DNA of 64,000 nucleotides from a gamma proteobacterium HIMB30 (GTDB lineage: Bacteria > Pseudomonadota > Gammaproteobacteria > Pseudomonadales > Litorivicinaceae), in the NCBI GenBank assembly GCA_000227525.2, contig AGIG01000028.1, positions 434,001 to 498,000 on the forward strand. Reading direction: 5' to 3'. Of this stretch, positions 48,808-58,567 are shown piece by piece. The position numbers and the translations under genes were made by a program. The notes below the pieces were generated by a model. That model was not told where the DNA came from. It searched no databases and saw only the letters and a list, made by a program, of their open reading frames with translations. The stretch's first letter is position 1. Each line of letters begins with the position of its first letter.

Positions 48808-49911
48808 AATACGATTGAGGTGTCGCCATCCAAGTTCGGATGCTTGAAAACGCCCCGGATTGAGTAACTGAAGTCGGTCAGCTTCGATCAAATGTGCTGC
48901 CCGAAATTCAATGGGATCAAGTCCGGTTCTCTCTTGAAAACACGCATACGAAATCCCTGATTTCAATCGAAGGCCATTCATTAAACACTCAGCACCGAGA
49001 TGGCCATCGGACAGTGGATGTTCGGTTGCATGAAAATTAGTGCGAGAGAGGTAATTGGATGGTTGCCTTGTTCGTTGCGTGCGAACCACGCCACGTTCCG
49101 TCGTGATTTTGCCATGCGCGCCCGCGCCAATGCCAAGATAATCACCAAACTCCCAATAATTCAGATTGTGTCGAGCTTCTTCGCCTGATTTGGCAAACGC
49201 AGAGACTTCGTAGTGCTCAAGTCCCATCGCGTTGATGATCTCACTTCCCATCTCTTCAGTGACCTCGAGCGAGTCTTCTTCTGGAAGCGTTGGAGGCTTT
49301 GAATAAAACGCGGTGTTTGGTTCGATGGTAAGTTGGTACCAAGACAGATGACTGACCTCGAGATTTCGGATGATGTTGAGATCTTCTTGCGCAATCAGAG
49401 GTGTTTGACCCGGAGTCCCATGCATGAGGTCAACATTGAGTCGGTCGAAGCCAATCGCTTTCGCATGCTCAATCATTGCGACCGCTTGATCCTTGTCGTG
49501 GATGCGACCAAGTTCTTTCAATACCTCTTCATTAAAGCTTTGGACACCGATCGACAGACGATTAATGCCTAAATTGCGATAGCCACTGAGGTGCCCTCGA
49601 TCTAAAGTTCCCGGATTCGCTTCGAGCGTAATCTCAGTGTGATCGGAGATTAGATCAAGATCTCTGAGTCGCTGAAAGAGTGGTTCGAGGTATTGCGGTG
49701 GGAAAAGGCTTGGGGTGCCTCCGCCAAAGAACAATGAAACGAATGGGATTGATCCATAGCGCTCAAGATCCGCGTTGAGATCACGAACTAATGCGCGTCC
49801 ATATCCGGCGAAGTCAGGATTTGCCTGTTCATGGCTATTAAAATCACAGTAGGGGCACTTCCGAATGCACCATGGGATGTGAATGTAGAGTGCGCGAGGT
49901 AAAGAAATCAA
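48790..49911 (-). CDS. hemW: Radical SAM heme chaperone HemW
   Basis: A 373-aa radical SAM protein of the HemN/HemW group. The cluster motif is CIRKCPYC at 16-23; FFGGGTPSL, TLEANPGTLD, RLSIGVQSF and NYWEFGDYLGIGAGAHG follow, and a HemN C-terminal domain ends the chain. True coproporphyrinogen dehydrogenases (HemN) have a longer N-terminus; this short form and its position beside rdgB mark it as HemW, which delivers heme to respiratory enzymes. Last gene of the long minus-strand run; 4-nt overlap with rdgB. Confidence 0.92.
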   Translation of the reverse strand: MISLPRALYIHIPWCIRKCPYCDFNSHEQANPDFAGYGRALVRDLNADLERYGSIPFVSLFFGGGTPSLFPPQYLEPLFQRLRDLDLISDHTEITLEANPGTLDRGHLSGYRNLGINRLSIGVQSFNEEVLKELGRIHDKDQAVAMIEHAKAIGFDRLNVDLMHGTPGQTPLIAQEDLNIIRNLEVSHLSWYQLTIEPNTAFYSKPPTLPEEDSLEVTEEMGSEIINAMGLEHYEVSAFAKSGEEARHNLNYWEFGDYLGIGAGAHGKITTERGVVRTQRTRQPSNYLSRTNFHATEHPLSDGHLGAECLMNGLRLKSGISYACFQERTGLDPIEFRAAHLIEADRLQLLNPGRFQASELGWRHLNRILEMLI

Positions 49912-50504
49912 CTGAGAAGCGATCTGAGTTCGATGACGGCAAGTCCGCGATGGCTTTGCTGATTTTTGGTTTCTGAGTCGAGCTCAGCAGCCGTCTGACG
50001 GAGCCCATCTGGTAGGAAAATCGGATCATAACCAAATCCACGCTCTCCACGAGGAGTATCAATAATCTGTCCGTGCCATCGACCGATGACGACAATCGGA
50101 TCGGGATCGGCTGCATGACGAACAAGGGCCAGCGCACAAATATAATGTCCTCGCCGATGGACACCGGTGAGATCTTTCATTCGATCCAGTAGCAGGGTCA
50201 GATTCTCTTGGTCTGACGCATTGCCCCCGGCGAAGCGTGCCGAATAGAGTCCGGGAGCGCCATCGAGCGCGGGAATCACAAGTCCGGAATCATCCGCTAA
50301 AGCTGGAAGTTCTGTGATCGCTGACGCGTGGCGGGCTTTTAGCAGTGCGTTTTCGATGAAACTGAGCCCGGTTTCTTCTGGTGACTCGACATGAAGATCA
50401 CTCTGCGGAATGACGGTCGTTCCAAAATCCGAAAAGAGTTTTGAGAACTCACGAAGCTTTCCTTGGTTGGAACTGGCTAACACCAGTTTGTCATCAGTCC
50501 ACAT
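49908..50504 (-). CDS. rdgB: XTP/dITP diphosphatase RdgB
   Basis: A 198-aa house-cleaning pyrophosphatase for non-canonical purine nucleotides. Begins MWTDDKLVLASSNQGKLREF (the SSNxGK substrate motif), then ETGLSFIENALLKARHA, LADDSGL, APGLYSARFAG, GFGYDPIF and SHRGLA. The ATG is chosen because earlier ones give 8-19 extra residues that lie inside the preceding gene. It overlaps that gene by 11 nt and hemW by 4 nt. Confidence 0.93.
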   Translation of the reverse strand: MWTDDKLVLASSNQGKLREFSKLFSDFGTTVIPQSDLHVESPEETGLSFIENALLKARHASAITELPALADDSGLVIPALDGAPGLYSARFAGGNASDQENLTLLLDRMKDLTGVHRRGHYICALALVRHAADPDPIVVIGRWHGQIIDTPRGERGFGYDPIFLPDGLRQTAAELDSETKNQQSHRGLAVIELRSLLS

Positions 50505-50931
50505 AGACTCTGTGCTTAAAGTTGACATCAATCGCTCGGGCATTGACGGGAGTGACCTCAAGGACTATCTGGATTTCCTCTTCGCTACTCACACGTACTG
50601 GCGCAAGGTAGTAGATGGCATCATCACCCTCATCAATTTCACGAAACGTGAGAGTTTGTGTTTGTCCTAGCAGATTTTTTGAAAATCCAGTCACAGCCGC
50701 CGCCACTGCCCCCCGCGCTTGTCCATCTGGCTGAATTTTCAACACGACAACGTTGATCAGTGCCTGACGACGACTCCGTTCAAAGCCGTATGTTGAAGCA
50801 ACATCCTGCGTTAAAAATGTTGATGGGAAGGGCTGAATCTGTACCTCAAATCCTCGTTCCCTGACCATTTCAGTGGCGTTAGTACCGAAGGTCCAACAAC
50901 AGCACAAAAGGGCGATGATCAACTGGCGCAT
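50494..50931 (-). CDS. DUF4426 family periplasmic protein
   Basis: A 145-aa protein with a signal peptide ([19 protein letters not shown]) and a mature domain rich in beta-strands ending NFKHRVYVD. I place it in DUF4426, a family of unknown function whose gene follows metW in pseudomonads. The three cysteines at 10-12 do not form a clear lipobox, so it is probably soluble in the periplasm. It shares 1 nt with the metW stop and overlaps rdgB by 11 nt. Confidence 0.8.
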   Translation of the reverse strand: MRQLIIALLCCCWTFGTNATEMVRERGFEVQIQPFPSTFLTQDVASTYGFERSRRQALINVVVLKIQPDGQARGAVAAAVTGFSKNLLGQTQTLTFREIDEGDDAIYYLAPVRVSSEEEIQIVLEVTPVNARAIDVNFKHRVYVD

Positions 50932-51527
50932 TAGGGCTCCTTGGTGAGTCTATAGACAGCAACTTCCCCAAAGAGATTGGGCCAAACTGTTCCAAGCCAA
51001 GTGCGTTTGCCCGATAGATTCTGCGTGTCTTTATCCAGAATCTGAATCCCCAGCGTCTGACAAAGTTCTTCGAAGTCCCGGAATGTGGACAGGTGAATAT
51101 TTGGTGTGTCATACCATGGGTTCGGAAGCTGTGGGTTGACGGGCATATGGCCTGCCAACCCCAATTGAATACGGTTCCTGATGTAGGCAAAGTTTGGAAA
51201 TGTCACAATCGCTTCTCGGCCGACACGGAGCATTTCAGACAAAGCGAGATCCGGCCGACGGATCGCCTGTAACGTTTGCGTCATGATGACAGTATCAAAC
51301 TGCTGGTCATTGAAGTTTGAGAGACCTCGATCCAAGTCTTGTTGGATGACACTGAGGCCCAAATCGAGGCAGGTTGCGATTTTATCTGGATCCAATTCCA
51401 GGCCGAGCGCATGGATCGCATGTGTCTCAACCAATTGGGCGAGCAACCGACCGTCGCCACAGCCCAGATCCAGAACACGCGCGTTATTGTCGATCCAATC
51501 TGGAATCCGATAAGAGTGCGAAATCAT
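50931..51527 (-). CDS. metW: Methionine biosynthesis protein MetW
   Basis: A 198-aa methyltransferase-fold protein that partners MetX. SAM motif [28 protein letters not shown] and [15 protein letters not shown] follow, with [14 protein letters not shown] near the C-terminus. Overlaps metX by 4 nt (ATGA), the arrangement in which MetW has been reported to support MetX activity. Its own methyltransferase activity, if any, is unknown. Confidence 0.93.
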   Translation of the reverse strand: MISHSYRIPDWIDNNARVLDLGCGDGRLLAQLVETHAIHALGLELDPDKIATCLDLGLSVIQQDLDRGLSNFNDQQFDTVIMTQTLQAIRRPDLALSEMLRVGREAIVTFPNFAYIRNRIQLGLAGHMPVNPQLPNPWYDTPNIHLSTFRDFEELCQTLGIQILDKDTQNLSGKRTWLGTVWPNLFGEVAVYRLTKEP

Positions 51528-52660
51528 GACGTTCCCCCGAGATCAGCGTGGACGCGACTCATGAATGCTTTGAACAGTCGTTCGTAGGTTGCATCGGGAA
51601 TGAGGAAGGCATCATGACCGTGCGCGGACTCGAGTCGTGCATAGCTGACGGGTTTACCGGCCTGAATTAACGCATCCACAATTTCCTCAGAACGGGACGG
51701 TGAAAAACGCCAGTCAGTCGTGAATGATAGGACCAGAAACTTACAACGTGTCTCGCTCAGCACTTGAGACAAAGCGGTGGATTCATTCAGAGTGGGATCG
51801 AAGTAATCGAGTGCACGAGTCATCAATATGTACGTGTTGGCGTCAAAACGGCCACTGAATTGTTTACCCTGGTAGCGAAGATATTGTTCAACAGCGAAGT
51901 TGACACCCTCAGCATCACGATCTTCACGCGGAAGGTTTCGGCCAAATTTCTCACCCATCGAGATATCAGACAGGTAAGTGATATGTCCGACCATCCTTGC
52001 CAATCCAACGCCGGATGCTGGAATGACATCATGGTCGGCATAGTTTCCGTCAAAGAAATTCGGATCTCGCATAATTGCTTGTCGTGCGACTTCATTGAAC
52101 GCAATATTTTGCGCGGTCAATCGAGGTGCGGCGGCAATAATGACCGCAGATTCGAGCCGATCTGGATAGGTAATTGACCATTGCAGTGCTTGCATCCCTC
52201 CAAGTGACCCGCCAACAATTGCAGCAAATTTGTCAATCCCCAAGTGATCCGCAAGTCGCGCTTGCGCATGCACCCAGTCAAGCACCGTGACTTCTGGAAA
52301 CGCGGGTCCATAGGCTTTGCCGGTTTCGGGATCGATCGACAGCGGACCTGTAGACCCCGAACAGCCTCCGAGATTATTGAGGCTGACAACAAAAAAACGG
52401 TCGGTGTCGATACATTTACCTGGACCTATATAGTGATTCCACCATCCAGGCTTATTGGATTCTGATTCGTGGTATCCGGCGGCGTGGTGATCACCACTTA
52501 GGGCATGACATACCAAAACCGCATTGGATTTGTCCGCGTTTAAACTGCCGTAGGTTTCGATCATCAGATCATAACGCGGTAACGTCTGACCACGTTCAAG
52601 CTGCAGCGGTTTCTCAAAGGAGATCAATTCGGGGGTGACTACCCCGAGTGATTGCGACAT
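51524..52660 (-). CDS. metX: Homoserine O-acyltransferase MetX
   Basis: A 378-aa alpha/beta hydrolase that acylates homoserine in methionine synthesis. Nucleophile elbow [11 protein letters not shown], oxyanion region [12 protein letters not shown], and catalytic Asp and His in [10 protein letters not shown] and SAHGHDAFL. The acyl donor cannot be decided here; MetX paired with MetW in pseudomonads uses succinyl-CoA. The ATG shares one base with the yggT stop (TGATG); a TTG one codon earlier is the alternative. Confidence 0.92.
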   Translation of the reverse strand: MSQSLGVVTPELISFEKPLQLERGQTLPRYDLMIETYGSLNADKSNAVLVCHALSGDHHAAGYHESESNKPGWWNHYIGPGKCIDTDRFFVVSLNNLGGCSGSTGPLSIDPETGKAYGPAFPEVTVLDWVHAQARLADHLGIDKFAAIVGGSLGGMQALQWSITYPDRLESAVIIAAAPRLTAQNIAFNEVARQAIMRDPNFFDGNYADHDVIPASGVGLARMVGHITYLSDISMGEKFGRNLPREDRDAEGVNFAVEQYLRYQGKQFSGRFDANTYILMTRALDYFDPTLNESTALSQVLSETRCKFLVLSFTTDWRFSPSRSEEIVDALIQAGKPVSYARLESAHGHDAFLIPDATYERLFKAFMSRVHADLGGTS

Positions 52661-53250
52661 CAACCGATTCCAACAAAGAATTGGGCAACGGTTTGCGATA
52701 ATCCCATCGCTCGCGCCGGACCGCGAATCACCATCGCCTCAACGAGATTAATTGCGACAAACAAGAGAATCGGTGATAGATCGAGGCCGCCCAGATCAGG
52801 GACGATTTTCCGGAACGGTGCGAGAAAGGGTTCCGATAGTTGATACAGCAGTTCGGCACCGGGATGGGATGCGTTTGGCGCAAGCCACGACAGAATGATC
52901 ATTCCAAGTAATGCGTAGAACACCAGATTGATCATCACACCGAATACCGACAAGATTGACCAAATCACGAGCTGGGCGACTCCTGGTATGCCACCGAGCA
53001 GTAGTAAACAGAGTCCGGCTCCTACCGCTTGGATGACAATTGCGGCGACCAATATTCCACTATTGAAGGGCCCAATCGTAGGAAGTCCACTGAAGACCGC
53101 TGTCAGCGGTGCGGTAAATCGATTCACACCTTGGGAAATTGGATTGTAAAAATTAGCTTGTGCAAGTTGCAGGAGGAAGCGAAGGCACACGAGGGCCACA
53201 ATGACAGCAACTGCTGTATTGAGAACGTAAAAAATCAGGTTTGCTTCCAT
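52660..53250 (-). CDS. yggT: YggT family membrane protein
   Basis: A 196-aa inner-membrane protein with two YGGT repeats, each a pair of hydrophobic segments: [28 protein letters not shown] in the first half (split here by the loop) and [16 protein letters not shown] with [20 protein letters not shown] in the second. Function is not settled; roles in osmotic tolerance and envelope assembly have been proposed. It lies 38 nt after proC, as in many gammaproteobacteria, and overlaps metX by 1 nt. Confidence 0.9.
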   Translation of the reverse strand: MEANLIFYVLNTAVAVIVALVCLRFLLQLAQANFYNPISQGVNRFTAPLTAVFSGLPTIGPFNSGILVAAIVIQAVGAGLCLLLLGGIPGVAQLVIWSILSVFGVMINLVFYALLGMIILSWLAPNASHPGAELLYQLSEPFLAPFRKIVPDLGGLDLSPILLFVAINLVEAMVIRGPARAMGLSQTVAQFFVGIG

Positions 53251-53288
53251 GTGTCTCCCTTAAGTTGATCGCTAGCCTAACGTAATTT

Positions 53289-54104
53289 TTAAGGTGCGTC
53301 TTTGGATAGCTCGCCCGCTCGATCCCGTGCCGCAATCAGAGCGCGATCAACTAAATCCGCGAAGTCACCTTCATTGAATACATTTAACGCTGCTTCTGTC
53401 GTTCCACCTGGCGATGTGACTCTTTCCCGCAGCACAGAAGGACCCACATCTGATGCCTCAACCATCCCGGCAGCGCCTTTTGCGGTTTGAATCACGAGAG
53501 CTCTCGCAATCTCAGGCGAGAGCCCGAGTCGAACGCCAGTGTTAATCAAATTCTCAATCATTAAAAAGAAATAGGCCGGACCGGACCCAGAGACTGCGGT
53601 CACTGCGTCTATTGCGTCTTCACTGGGTACCCATAACGCTTTGCCACATGCATCAAAGATTTCTTGTACCGCGATTTTAATGTCGTCACTTAGAGTGCGG
53701 TCTGATGCAAGTGCGGAAATTCCCTCACCAATCAGAGCCGGCGTATTCGGCATCACTCGCACCACTGGATTTTGCGCATCATTTAATTGACGACGAATTG
53801 TGTGAATGGTGATCCCCGCCGCAATCGAAATGATCACTTGCGTTGCCCTGAGTGAATCCACAAGCGTTGTTAATACGCTATCCATGATTTGAGGCTTCAC
53901 AGCAAGCACGAGCAGGTCAGCCTGAGCCATGACTGGAGCACTATCTGCGAAGCTGGTGATGCCCATTTCGGCGAGTGCTTTTCGACAGTCTTGGTTCGGG
54001 TCAGAGACGAGAATATCACTGGATGATCGCCCGCTCTTCAATAATCCAGCGATAATTGCTTGGGCCATATTACCGCCGCCAATCAACCCAATTTGATGGT
54101 TCAT
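53289..54104 (-). CDS. proC: Pyrroline-5-carboxylate reductase
   Basis: Final enzyme of proline synthesis, 271 aa. N-terminal Rossmann fold IGLIGGGNMAQAIIAGLL, VLAVKPQIM, VRVMPNTPALIGEG, then the dimerisation/active-site segment VTAVSGSGPAYFFLMIE and LRERVTSPGGTTEAAL. ATGA overlap with yggS. Confidence 0.96.
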   Translation of the reverse strand: MNHQIGLIGGGNMAQAIIAGLLKSGRSSSDILVSDPNQDCRKALAEMGITSFADSAPVMAQADLLVLAVKPQIMDSVLTTLVDSLRATQVIISIAAGITIHTIRRQLNDAQNPVVRVMPNTPALIGEGISALASDRTLSDDIKIAVQEIFDACGKALWVPSEDAIDAVTAVSGSGPAYFFLMIENLINTGVRLGLSPEIARALVIQTAKGAAGMVEASDVGPSVLRERVTSPGGTTEAALNVFNEGDFADLVDRALIAARDRAGELSKDAP

Positions 54105-54808
54105 AGTGAATCCTTTGGAGGTCTTGCTCCGAACAATGCAGTTCCGATCCGCACCATGGTACTGCCTTCGGTCACAGCAAGCGCGAGATCGTTTGTCATT
54201 CCCATCGAAAGCGTATCAAAGATCTCTGGTGCCGGGTGAGCTTGTTTCAACTCTTCAAACAGTGATCTCAGTGTTTGATGCGACCGCTTTAAGTCTTCTT
54301 CGCTCACGGGGTCTGGAATTGACATCAAGCCCCGCAGTCTCAAGTTGGGTAGTGCCCAAATCGTTTCAGCGAGCCGCTTTAGATCGCCCGGTGCCACTCC
54401 CGACTTGGTTTCTGCAAGATCAACGTTGACCTGAATTAAAATATTGAGAGGTTTGCCGACCCGGGCCTCGTTGAGGCGGCTGGCTATTTTTTCGCGATCA
54501 ATGGTATGCACCCAGTCAAATGCAGTTGCAATGATTTTCGTCTTATTGCTCTGAATGTGCCCGATATAATGCCATTCGATATCAAGATCACTCAGTGAAT
54601 CGATCTTATTGACCGCCTCTTGCACGTAGTTTTCGCCAAATTGCCTTTGTCCGAGTCGAAACAGTGCTTCGATATCTGATGCAGGCTTGGTTTTAGACAC
54701 TGCGAGCAGATGGACTGAGCCACGCTCTCGGTTAGCCGCACTCTCCGCATGCTGAATAGCAGATTTGATTTGAGAAAAGTGATGTGTGAGCTCAGCAATT
54801 CGATCCAT
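54101..54808 (-). CDS. yggS: Pyridoxal phosphate homeostasis protein, YggS family
   Basis: A 235-aa alanine-racemase-fold protein that binds PLP and balances vitamin B6 pools. PLP lysine in LLAVSKTKPASDIEAL, then FGENYVQEAVNKID, WHYIGHIQSNKTK, LRGLMSIP, LSMGMTNDL and VRIGTALFG. Begins 2 nt after pyrC' and overlaps proC by 4 nt. Confidence 0.95.
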   Translation of the reverse strand: MDRIAELTHHFSQIKSAIQHAESAANRERGSVHLLAVSKTKPASDIEALFRLGQRQFGENYVQEAVNKIDSLSDLDIEWHYIGHIQSNKTKIIATAFDWVHTIDREKIASRLNEARVGKPLNILIQVNVDLAETKSGVAPGDLKRLAETIWALPNLRLRGLMSIPDPVSEEDLKRSHQTLRSLFEELKQAHPAPEIFDTLSMGMTNDLALAVTEGSTMVRIGTALFGARPPKDSL

Positions 54809-54810
54809 CG

Positions 54811-56070
54811 TTAGGTTGTGACACGCTCCCCGTTAATCCAACATCCAACGACACGCCCAGAGAATGTGTGCCCAAATAATGGACTATTGGTCCCAGCACT
54901 TAACCAATGACTCGCATCAAAGACGGTGGAACCATTCGGATCAAACAGCACGCAGTCGGCTGGATGACCGTATTGGATTGAACCCAGTTGTTGTTGATTC
55001 GCGACTTGCGCTGCTTTCACCGTCATCGCACCGATGGACTGTTCGAATCCGAGTTCGCCTTTTTGATCTAGTTGGAAGAGCAGCTGAATGGCCCCTTCGA
55101 CCAAGCTCATCCCTCTTTCTGTTTCTGGGAAGGGAGCCAATTTGGCGCCCGTTTCATGTGGTGCGTGATCTGACACAATAAGGTCAATTGTTCCGTCAGC
55201 AACGCCGGCGATCAGTGCCAAACGATCGTCTTCGGTACGTAATGGCCGCTCGAGATGAAAATTAGGATCCAGATCGGCGAGCGCTTTCTCTGAATACAGA
55301 AGGTGAGCTAACGTCACATCACAGGTGATTTGAAGCCCCTTGGCTTTGGCTTCTCGAATACGTGCGACCGATGCACCAGTCGTGATTCTTGAAAAGTGAG
55401 CAGTGACACCGGTTGCATCAACTAGCTCGAGATCAGCAGCAAGGCCAAGGGTTTCCGATAATGGTGAATTGAGTGAAAGCCCGAGTCCTGTTCCAATTTG
55501 TCCCGCGTGAGCGCAGCCTTCAGCAAAGTCGCGTGATTCAGAGTCCAATATCACCCGAATACCGAGGCTCTGCGCATATTTTAGGGCGTTCAGTTCGATT
55601 TTTCTCGAGCTGAATGGACGATTACCTTGTGCGAGAGCAACGCATCCTGCGTCGATGAGTGCAGCCATCTCGGATAAGTGATTCCCTTCACCACCTTGGG
55701 TGAGCATGGCTGTTGGAAAGACCCGGCAATACCCCGATTCCTTCGCGCGCTCGAGGACCAGCCGAACATCAGCCGGGGAGTCAACGACGGGATCTGTGAC
55801 TGGTGTGGCGACCACAGATGTGACGCCACCTGCGACTGCTGCTCGCGTCTCAGATGCAATCGTGCCTTTGTGTTCAAGACCAGGTTCTCTTAAGTGAATT
55901 CTCAGGTCGATCAGGCCGGGTACCAGCCACCCAGCTTTCCCATCAATCTCAGTGGCGTTGGTCAGTGCTGATGGATCGACGAAGGTGTGTTGATCAATCC
56001 CGATCTCTGTCGCTCCATGTAAGGGGCTGCCGGGTGAAATGATTTGAACATTCCGAATGATCAGACTCAT
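54811..56070 (-). CDS. pyrC': Dihydroorotase-like protein PyrC', probably non-catalytic
   Basis: A 419-aa amidohydrolase-fold protein. In active dihydroorotases the first metal motif is DxHxH; here it is D55-L-R57-I-H59, so one zinc ligand is replaced by arginine. The HAED-type metal segment is also replaced (ILDSESRDF), while SDHAPHETG is kept. In Pseudomonas an inactive PyrC' forms the scaffold of aspartate transcarbamoylase with PyrB, and the same pyrB-pyrC' pairing is seen here (4-nt overlap). A catalytic dihydroorotase is therefore expected elsewhere in the genome. Activity loss is inferred from residues only. Confidence 0.85.
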   Translation of the reverse strand: MSLIIRNVQIISPGSPLHGATEIGIDQHTFVDPSALTNATEIDGKAGWLVPGLIDLRIHLREPGLEHKGTIASETRAAVAGGVTSVVATPVTDPVVDSPADVRLVLERAKESGYCRVFPTAMLTQGGEGNHLSEMAALIDAGCVALAQGNRPFSSRKIELNALKYAQSLGIRVILDSESRDFAEGCAHAGQIGTGLGLSLNSPLSETLGLAADLELVDATGVTAHFSRITTGASVARIREAKAKGLQITCDVTLAHLLYSEKALADLDPNFHLERPLRTEDDRLALIAGVADGTIDLIVSDHAPHETGAKLAPFPETERGMSLVEGAIQLLFQLDQKGELGFEQSIGAMTVKAAQVANQQQLGSIQYGHPADCVLFDPNGSTVFDASHWLSAGTNSPLFGHTFSGRVVGCWINGERVTT

Positions 56071-57041
56071 GAGTGGCTGCCTTGCTGCGTTGACAAAGTC
56101 ATTGCCATGACGGCCATGCGGATCGCGATCCCATTGGTCACCTGATCGAGGATGACCGCTTGAGGTCCGTCGGCAACTTCATTTGCGATCTCGACTCCTC
56201 GGTTAATGGGTCCTGGATGCATCACGATTGCATTATCCTTCGCATGCCGAAGGCGCGATTCTGTCATTCCGTACAGATTGAAAAATTCTCGTTCACTTGG
56301 CAGTAGCGCGTTACTCATGCGCTCTTTTTGAAGTCGGAGAAGAACGATCACATCAACATCGCTGAGGCCGTCATCAATGTGATGGAAAGTGCGGACGCCG
56401 AGATGTGCCAGGTCGGCAGGAAGCAAAGTGCCGGGCGCAATTGCTCGAATGTCCGGGCACCCCATACCTCGAAGACCGTGGACCAGGGATCGTGCGACAC
56501 GTGAATGTTTCAGGTCACCAACAATCGCTACAGATAGGTTCGCAGGGTCGCCTTTGTGCTTCCGGATCGTCATTAAATCGAGAAGAGCTTGCGTTGGGTG
56601 GGCGTGTGTCCCATCTCCGGCGTTAATCACCGCAATATCTGGGGTCACGCGATCAGCGATGAAAAATGGCGCACCACCAGCGCTATGGCGTACGACGAAG
56701 AGGTCTGCCTGCATGGCCTCGAGATTTTTCAGTGTATCAAACAGGGTTTCTCCTTTTGATGCTGAGCTCGTTCGGATGTCGAGAGTGACAACATCAGCAC
56801 TCAATCGGTGTGCGGCAATATCAAAGGTTGTTCGAGTTCGCGTTGAATTTTCGAAAAATAGATTAACGACGGTCTTTCCGCGTAATAGCGGAACCTTTTT
56901 AACGGGTTGTCCTTGCGAGGAGAGAAATGTTTCAGCGGTATCAAGAAGTTCAGTGATGAGAGATTTTGGAAGGCCTTCGGTCGTCAGGAGATGTTTCAAT
57001 CGTCCGTCTGGAGTGAGCTGGAGCGCGGCTGGACCGTGCAT
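56067..57041 (-). CDS. pyrB: Aspartate carbamoyltransferase catalytic subunit
   Basis: A 324-aa enzyme joining carbamoyl phosphate and aspartate. Phosphate loop [53 protein letters not shown] and [10 protein letters not shown] are intact. About 10 extra residues precede the usual start (MHGPAALQL), as in the class A enzymes that pair with PyrC'. It starts 8 nt after pyrR. Confidence 0.95.
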   Translation of the reverse strand: MHGPAALQLTPDGRLKHLLTTEGLPKSLITELLDTAETFLSSQGQPVKKVPLLRGKTVVNLFFENSTRTRTTFDIAAHRLSADVVTLDIRTSSASKGETLFDTLKNLEAMQADLFVVRHSAGGAPFFIADRVTPDIAVINAGDGTHAHPTQALLDLMTIRKHKGDPANLSVAIVGDLKHSRVARSLVHGLRGMGCPDIRAIAPGTLLPADLAHLGVRTFHHIDDGLSDVDVIVLLRLQKERMSNALLPSEREFFNLYGMTESRLRHAKDNAIVMHPGPINRGVEIANEVADGPQAVILDQVTNGIAIRMAVMAMTLSTQQGSHS

Positions 57042-57049
57042 GGCGTTCC

Positions 57050-57553
57050 TTATTCCGAGTTCGGGGTCATGAGCATTAGTGGCTCAGGTCCGTGTAGTTT
57101 ACACCGTCCAACCCCCTCTTCGCCAAGGGATTCTCCGAGGAAAGTTGGTTCTATTGGTAATTCACGACCGCCACGGTCAAATAAAATCCCGAGATGAATT
57201 GTACCAGGGCGGCCATAGTCAAAGAGCACATTGAGCGCCGCACGAATCGTTCGCCCTGTAAAAAGCACATCATCAATGAGCAAGATATTCTCGCCATTCA
57301 ACTGCTGAGGCATTCGGTCTGTGGTCCCGGAACGTTTGAGACCACTGGTTTCGAAGTCGTCACGATACAGTGAAATATCGAGAGTTGCAGGCGCAGCCCA
57401 TTGCAAGGCTTCACAAAGACGGGAGGCGACCCAGGCACCGCCAGTATGAATCCCAACCACTAATGGACTGTTTCCTCGGTAGCCATCACGGACCTGATTG
57501 ATCAGATTTTGAAGTGCGGCTTCAGTCGCTTTTTGAGATCGAATCTCATGCAT
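57050..57553 (-). CDS. pyrR: PyrR: pyrimidine operon regulator / uracil phosphoribosyltransferase
   Basis: A 167-aa type I phosphoribosyltransferase fold. Motifs: [15 protein letters not shown], the DISLYRDDF hood and the PRPP motif [18 protein letters not shown]. The start giving [14 protein letters not shown] has GGAG 6 nt upstream and overlaps ruvX by 8 nt; the frame stays open far upstream but that part is antisense-free ruvX coding. Immediately precedes pyrB. I see no RNA anti-terminator hairpins before pyrB (8-nt gap), so RNA-based control of the Bacillus type is unlikely. Confidence 0.92.
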   Translation of the reverse strand: MHEIRSQKATEAALQNLINQVRDGYRGNSPLVVGIHTGGAWVASRLCEALQWAAPATLDISLYRDDFETSGLKRSGTTDRMPQQLNGENILLIDDVLFTGRTIRAALNVLFDYGRPGTIHLGILFDRGGRELPIEPTFLGESLGEEGVGRCKLHGPEPLMLMTPNSE

Positions 57554-57959
57554 GTTGCTCTCCAAGCCAGCGCTCAAGGATGACGCTTGCTGCTGTTGCG
57601 TCCAGTTTTCCATCTTGGTCGCTCGCTTTGCCTCGATAGTTGAGGTGCTCGCGTGCTTCGCGGGTGCTTTCATACTCATTAATAAATGCGACTTGTACAC
57701 CAAACCGCCCATGAATGCGTTGGCCGAATTTTTTCGCGCGATCAGCCATGTCACTCATCGTGCCATCCTGATGGAGCGGCAGTCCGACGACGACCACGTC
57801 AGGTTTCCATTCCGCCAAGAGTTGTTCAACAGTCTCCCAGTGGGGTGTGCCATTTTGAGCCGGTAATGCGGTCAGCGGGCTCGCTGTTTGTGTCAGCGTT
57901 TGTCCGGTTGCAACGCCGATGCGAGACAGCCCGTAATCAAAGCCGAGCGCCAATGGCAT
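57546..57959 (-). CDS. ruvX: Putative pre-16S rRNA nuclease / Holliday junction resolvase-like YqgF
   Basis: A 137-aa RNase H-fold protein. Acidic active-site residues lie in LGFDYGLSRIGVATGQ, the central VVVGLPLHQDG and the C-terminal KLDATAASVILERWL. YESTREAREHL is typical of the family. It processes 16S rRNA 5' ends in E. coli. One-nt overlap with algH and 8-nt overlap with pyrR. Confidence 0.94.
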   Translation of the reverse strand: MPLALGFDYGLSRIGVATGQTLTQTASPLTALPAQNGTPHWETVEQLLAEWKPDVVVVGLPLHQDGTMSDMADRAKKFGQRIHGRFGVQVAFINEYESTREAREHLNYRGKASDQDGKLDATAASVILERWLGEQHA

Positions 57960-58528
57960 TACGCGTGGCCTACACCTTGTGACAACTGAATGGGATCAAT
58001 GCCAAGTTGAGCAAGTGCTGCACGTTGTCGATCTGCGGTCGGAATCTGGAAGATCACATCGGCATCCCAAGGCACATTGATCCATGTATTTGCTGCCATC
58101 TCCGATTCCAGTTGGCCTTCAGACCAACCTGAATATCCCAGGATAAAAATCGCATCGCCTTGATTCAGTGCGTCAATGGCCGACGGTAACACGTCAGGAC
58201 TTGATGCAAGGAATAGTCCATCAAGCACTTCAACCACATCATCAGTGATTGGGTGGTTAGAAAGTAAGAATCCGCGCTGAGGCTCAACCGGCCCGCCAGT
58301 CATCACCGGTATATCGGGATCAAGCCCTTCTGCAGCATCAAGATTTAACTGCTCAAATATTTCCTGAACTGAGAATTCTGTTGGTTTATTGACAATAAAT
58401 CCCATGGCACCGGTCTCACCATGTTCACACATCAGCACCAATGATGAATCAAAAACACCGTCTTTGAGGTCGGGCATTGAAACTAAAAATTGGCCGTTGA
58501 ACTGTGTTTGTCCTGAATCATCGCTCAT
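57959..58528 (-). CDS. algH: YqgE/AlgH family protein
   Basis: A 189-aa protein of the UPF0301/DUF179 family. Typical stretches: GQFLVSMPDLKDGVFDSSLV, EHGETGAMGFIVNKP, VMTGGPVEPQRGFLL and LGYSGWSEGQLESEMAANTW. Linked to alginate regulation in Pseudomonas but the molecular role is unknown. ATG at MSDDSGQTQ is chosen; a GTG six codons earlier is possible. Paired with ruvX as in most gammaproteobacteria. Confidence 0.92.
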   Translation of the reverse strand: MSDDSGQTQFNGQFLVSMPDLKDGVFDSSLVLMCEHGETGAMGFIVNKPTEFSVQEIFEQLNLDAAEGLDPDIPVMTGGPVEPQRGFLLSNHPITDDVVEVLDGLFLASSPDVLPSAIDALNQGDAIFILGYSGWSEGQLESEMAANTWINVPWDADVIFQIPTADRQRAALAQLGIDPIQLSQGVGHA

Positions 58529-58567
58529 CACTTGAGTCTCTTTCACAAATGCGTTTCCTAGTGTAGC

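Noticed and set aside
56389-57072. Long open frame on the plus strand (227 codons) across pyrB
   Set aside because: It lies antisense to a gene with all aspartate carbamoyltransferase motifs, has no ribosome binding site and encodes an arginine/serine-rich sequence typical of a shadow frame.
57554-57754. N-terminal extension of pyrR to 234 aa
   Set aside because: The extra 67 residues are the alternative frame of ruvX, while a good ribosome binding site precedes the shorter start that fits PyrR length.
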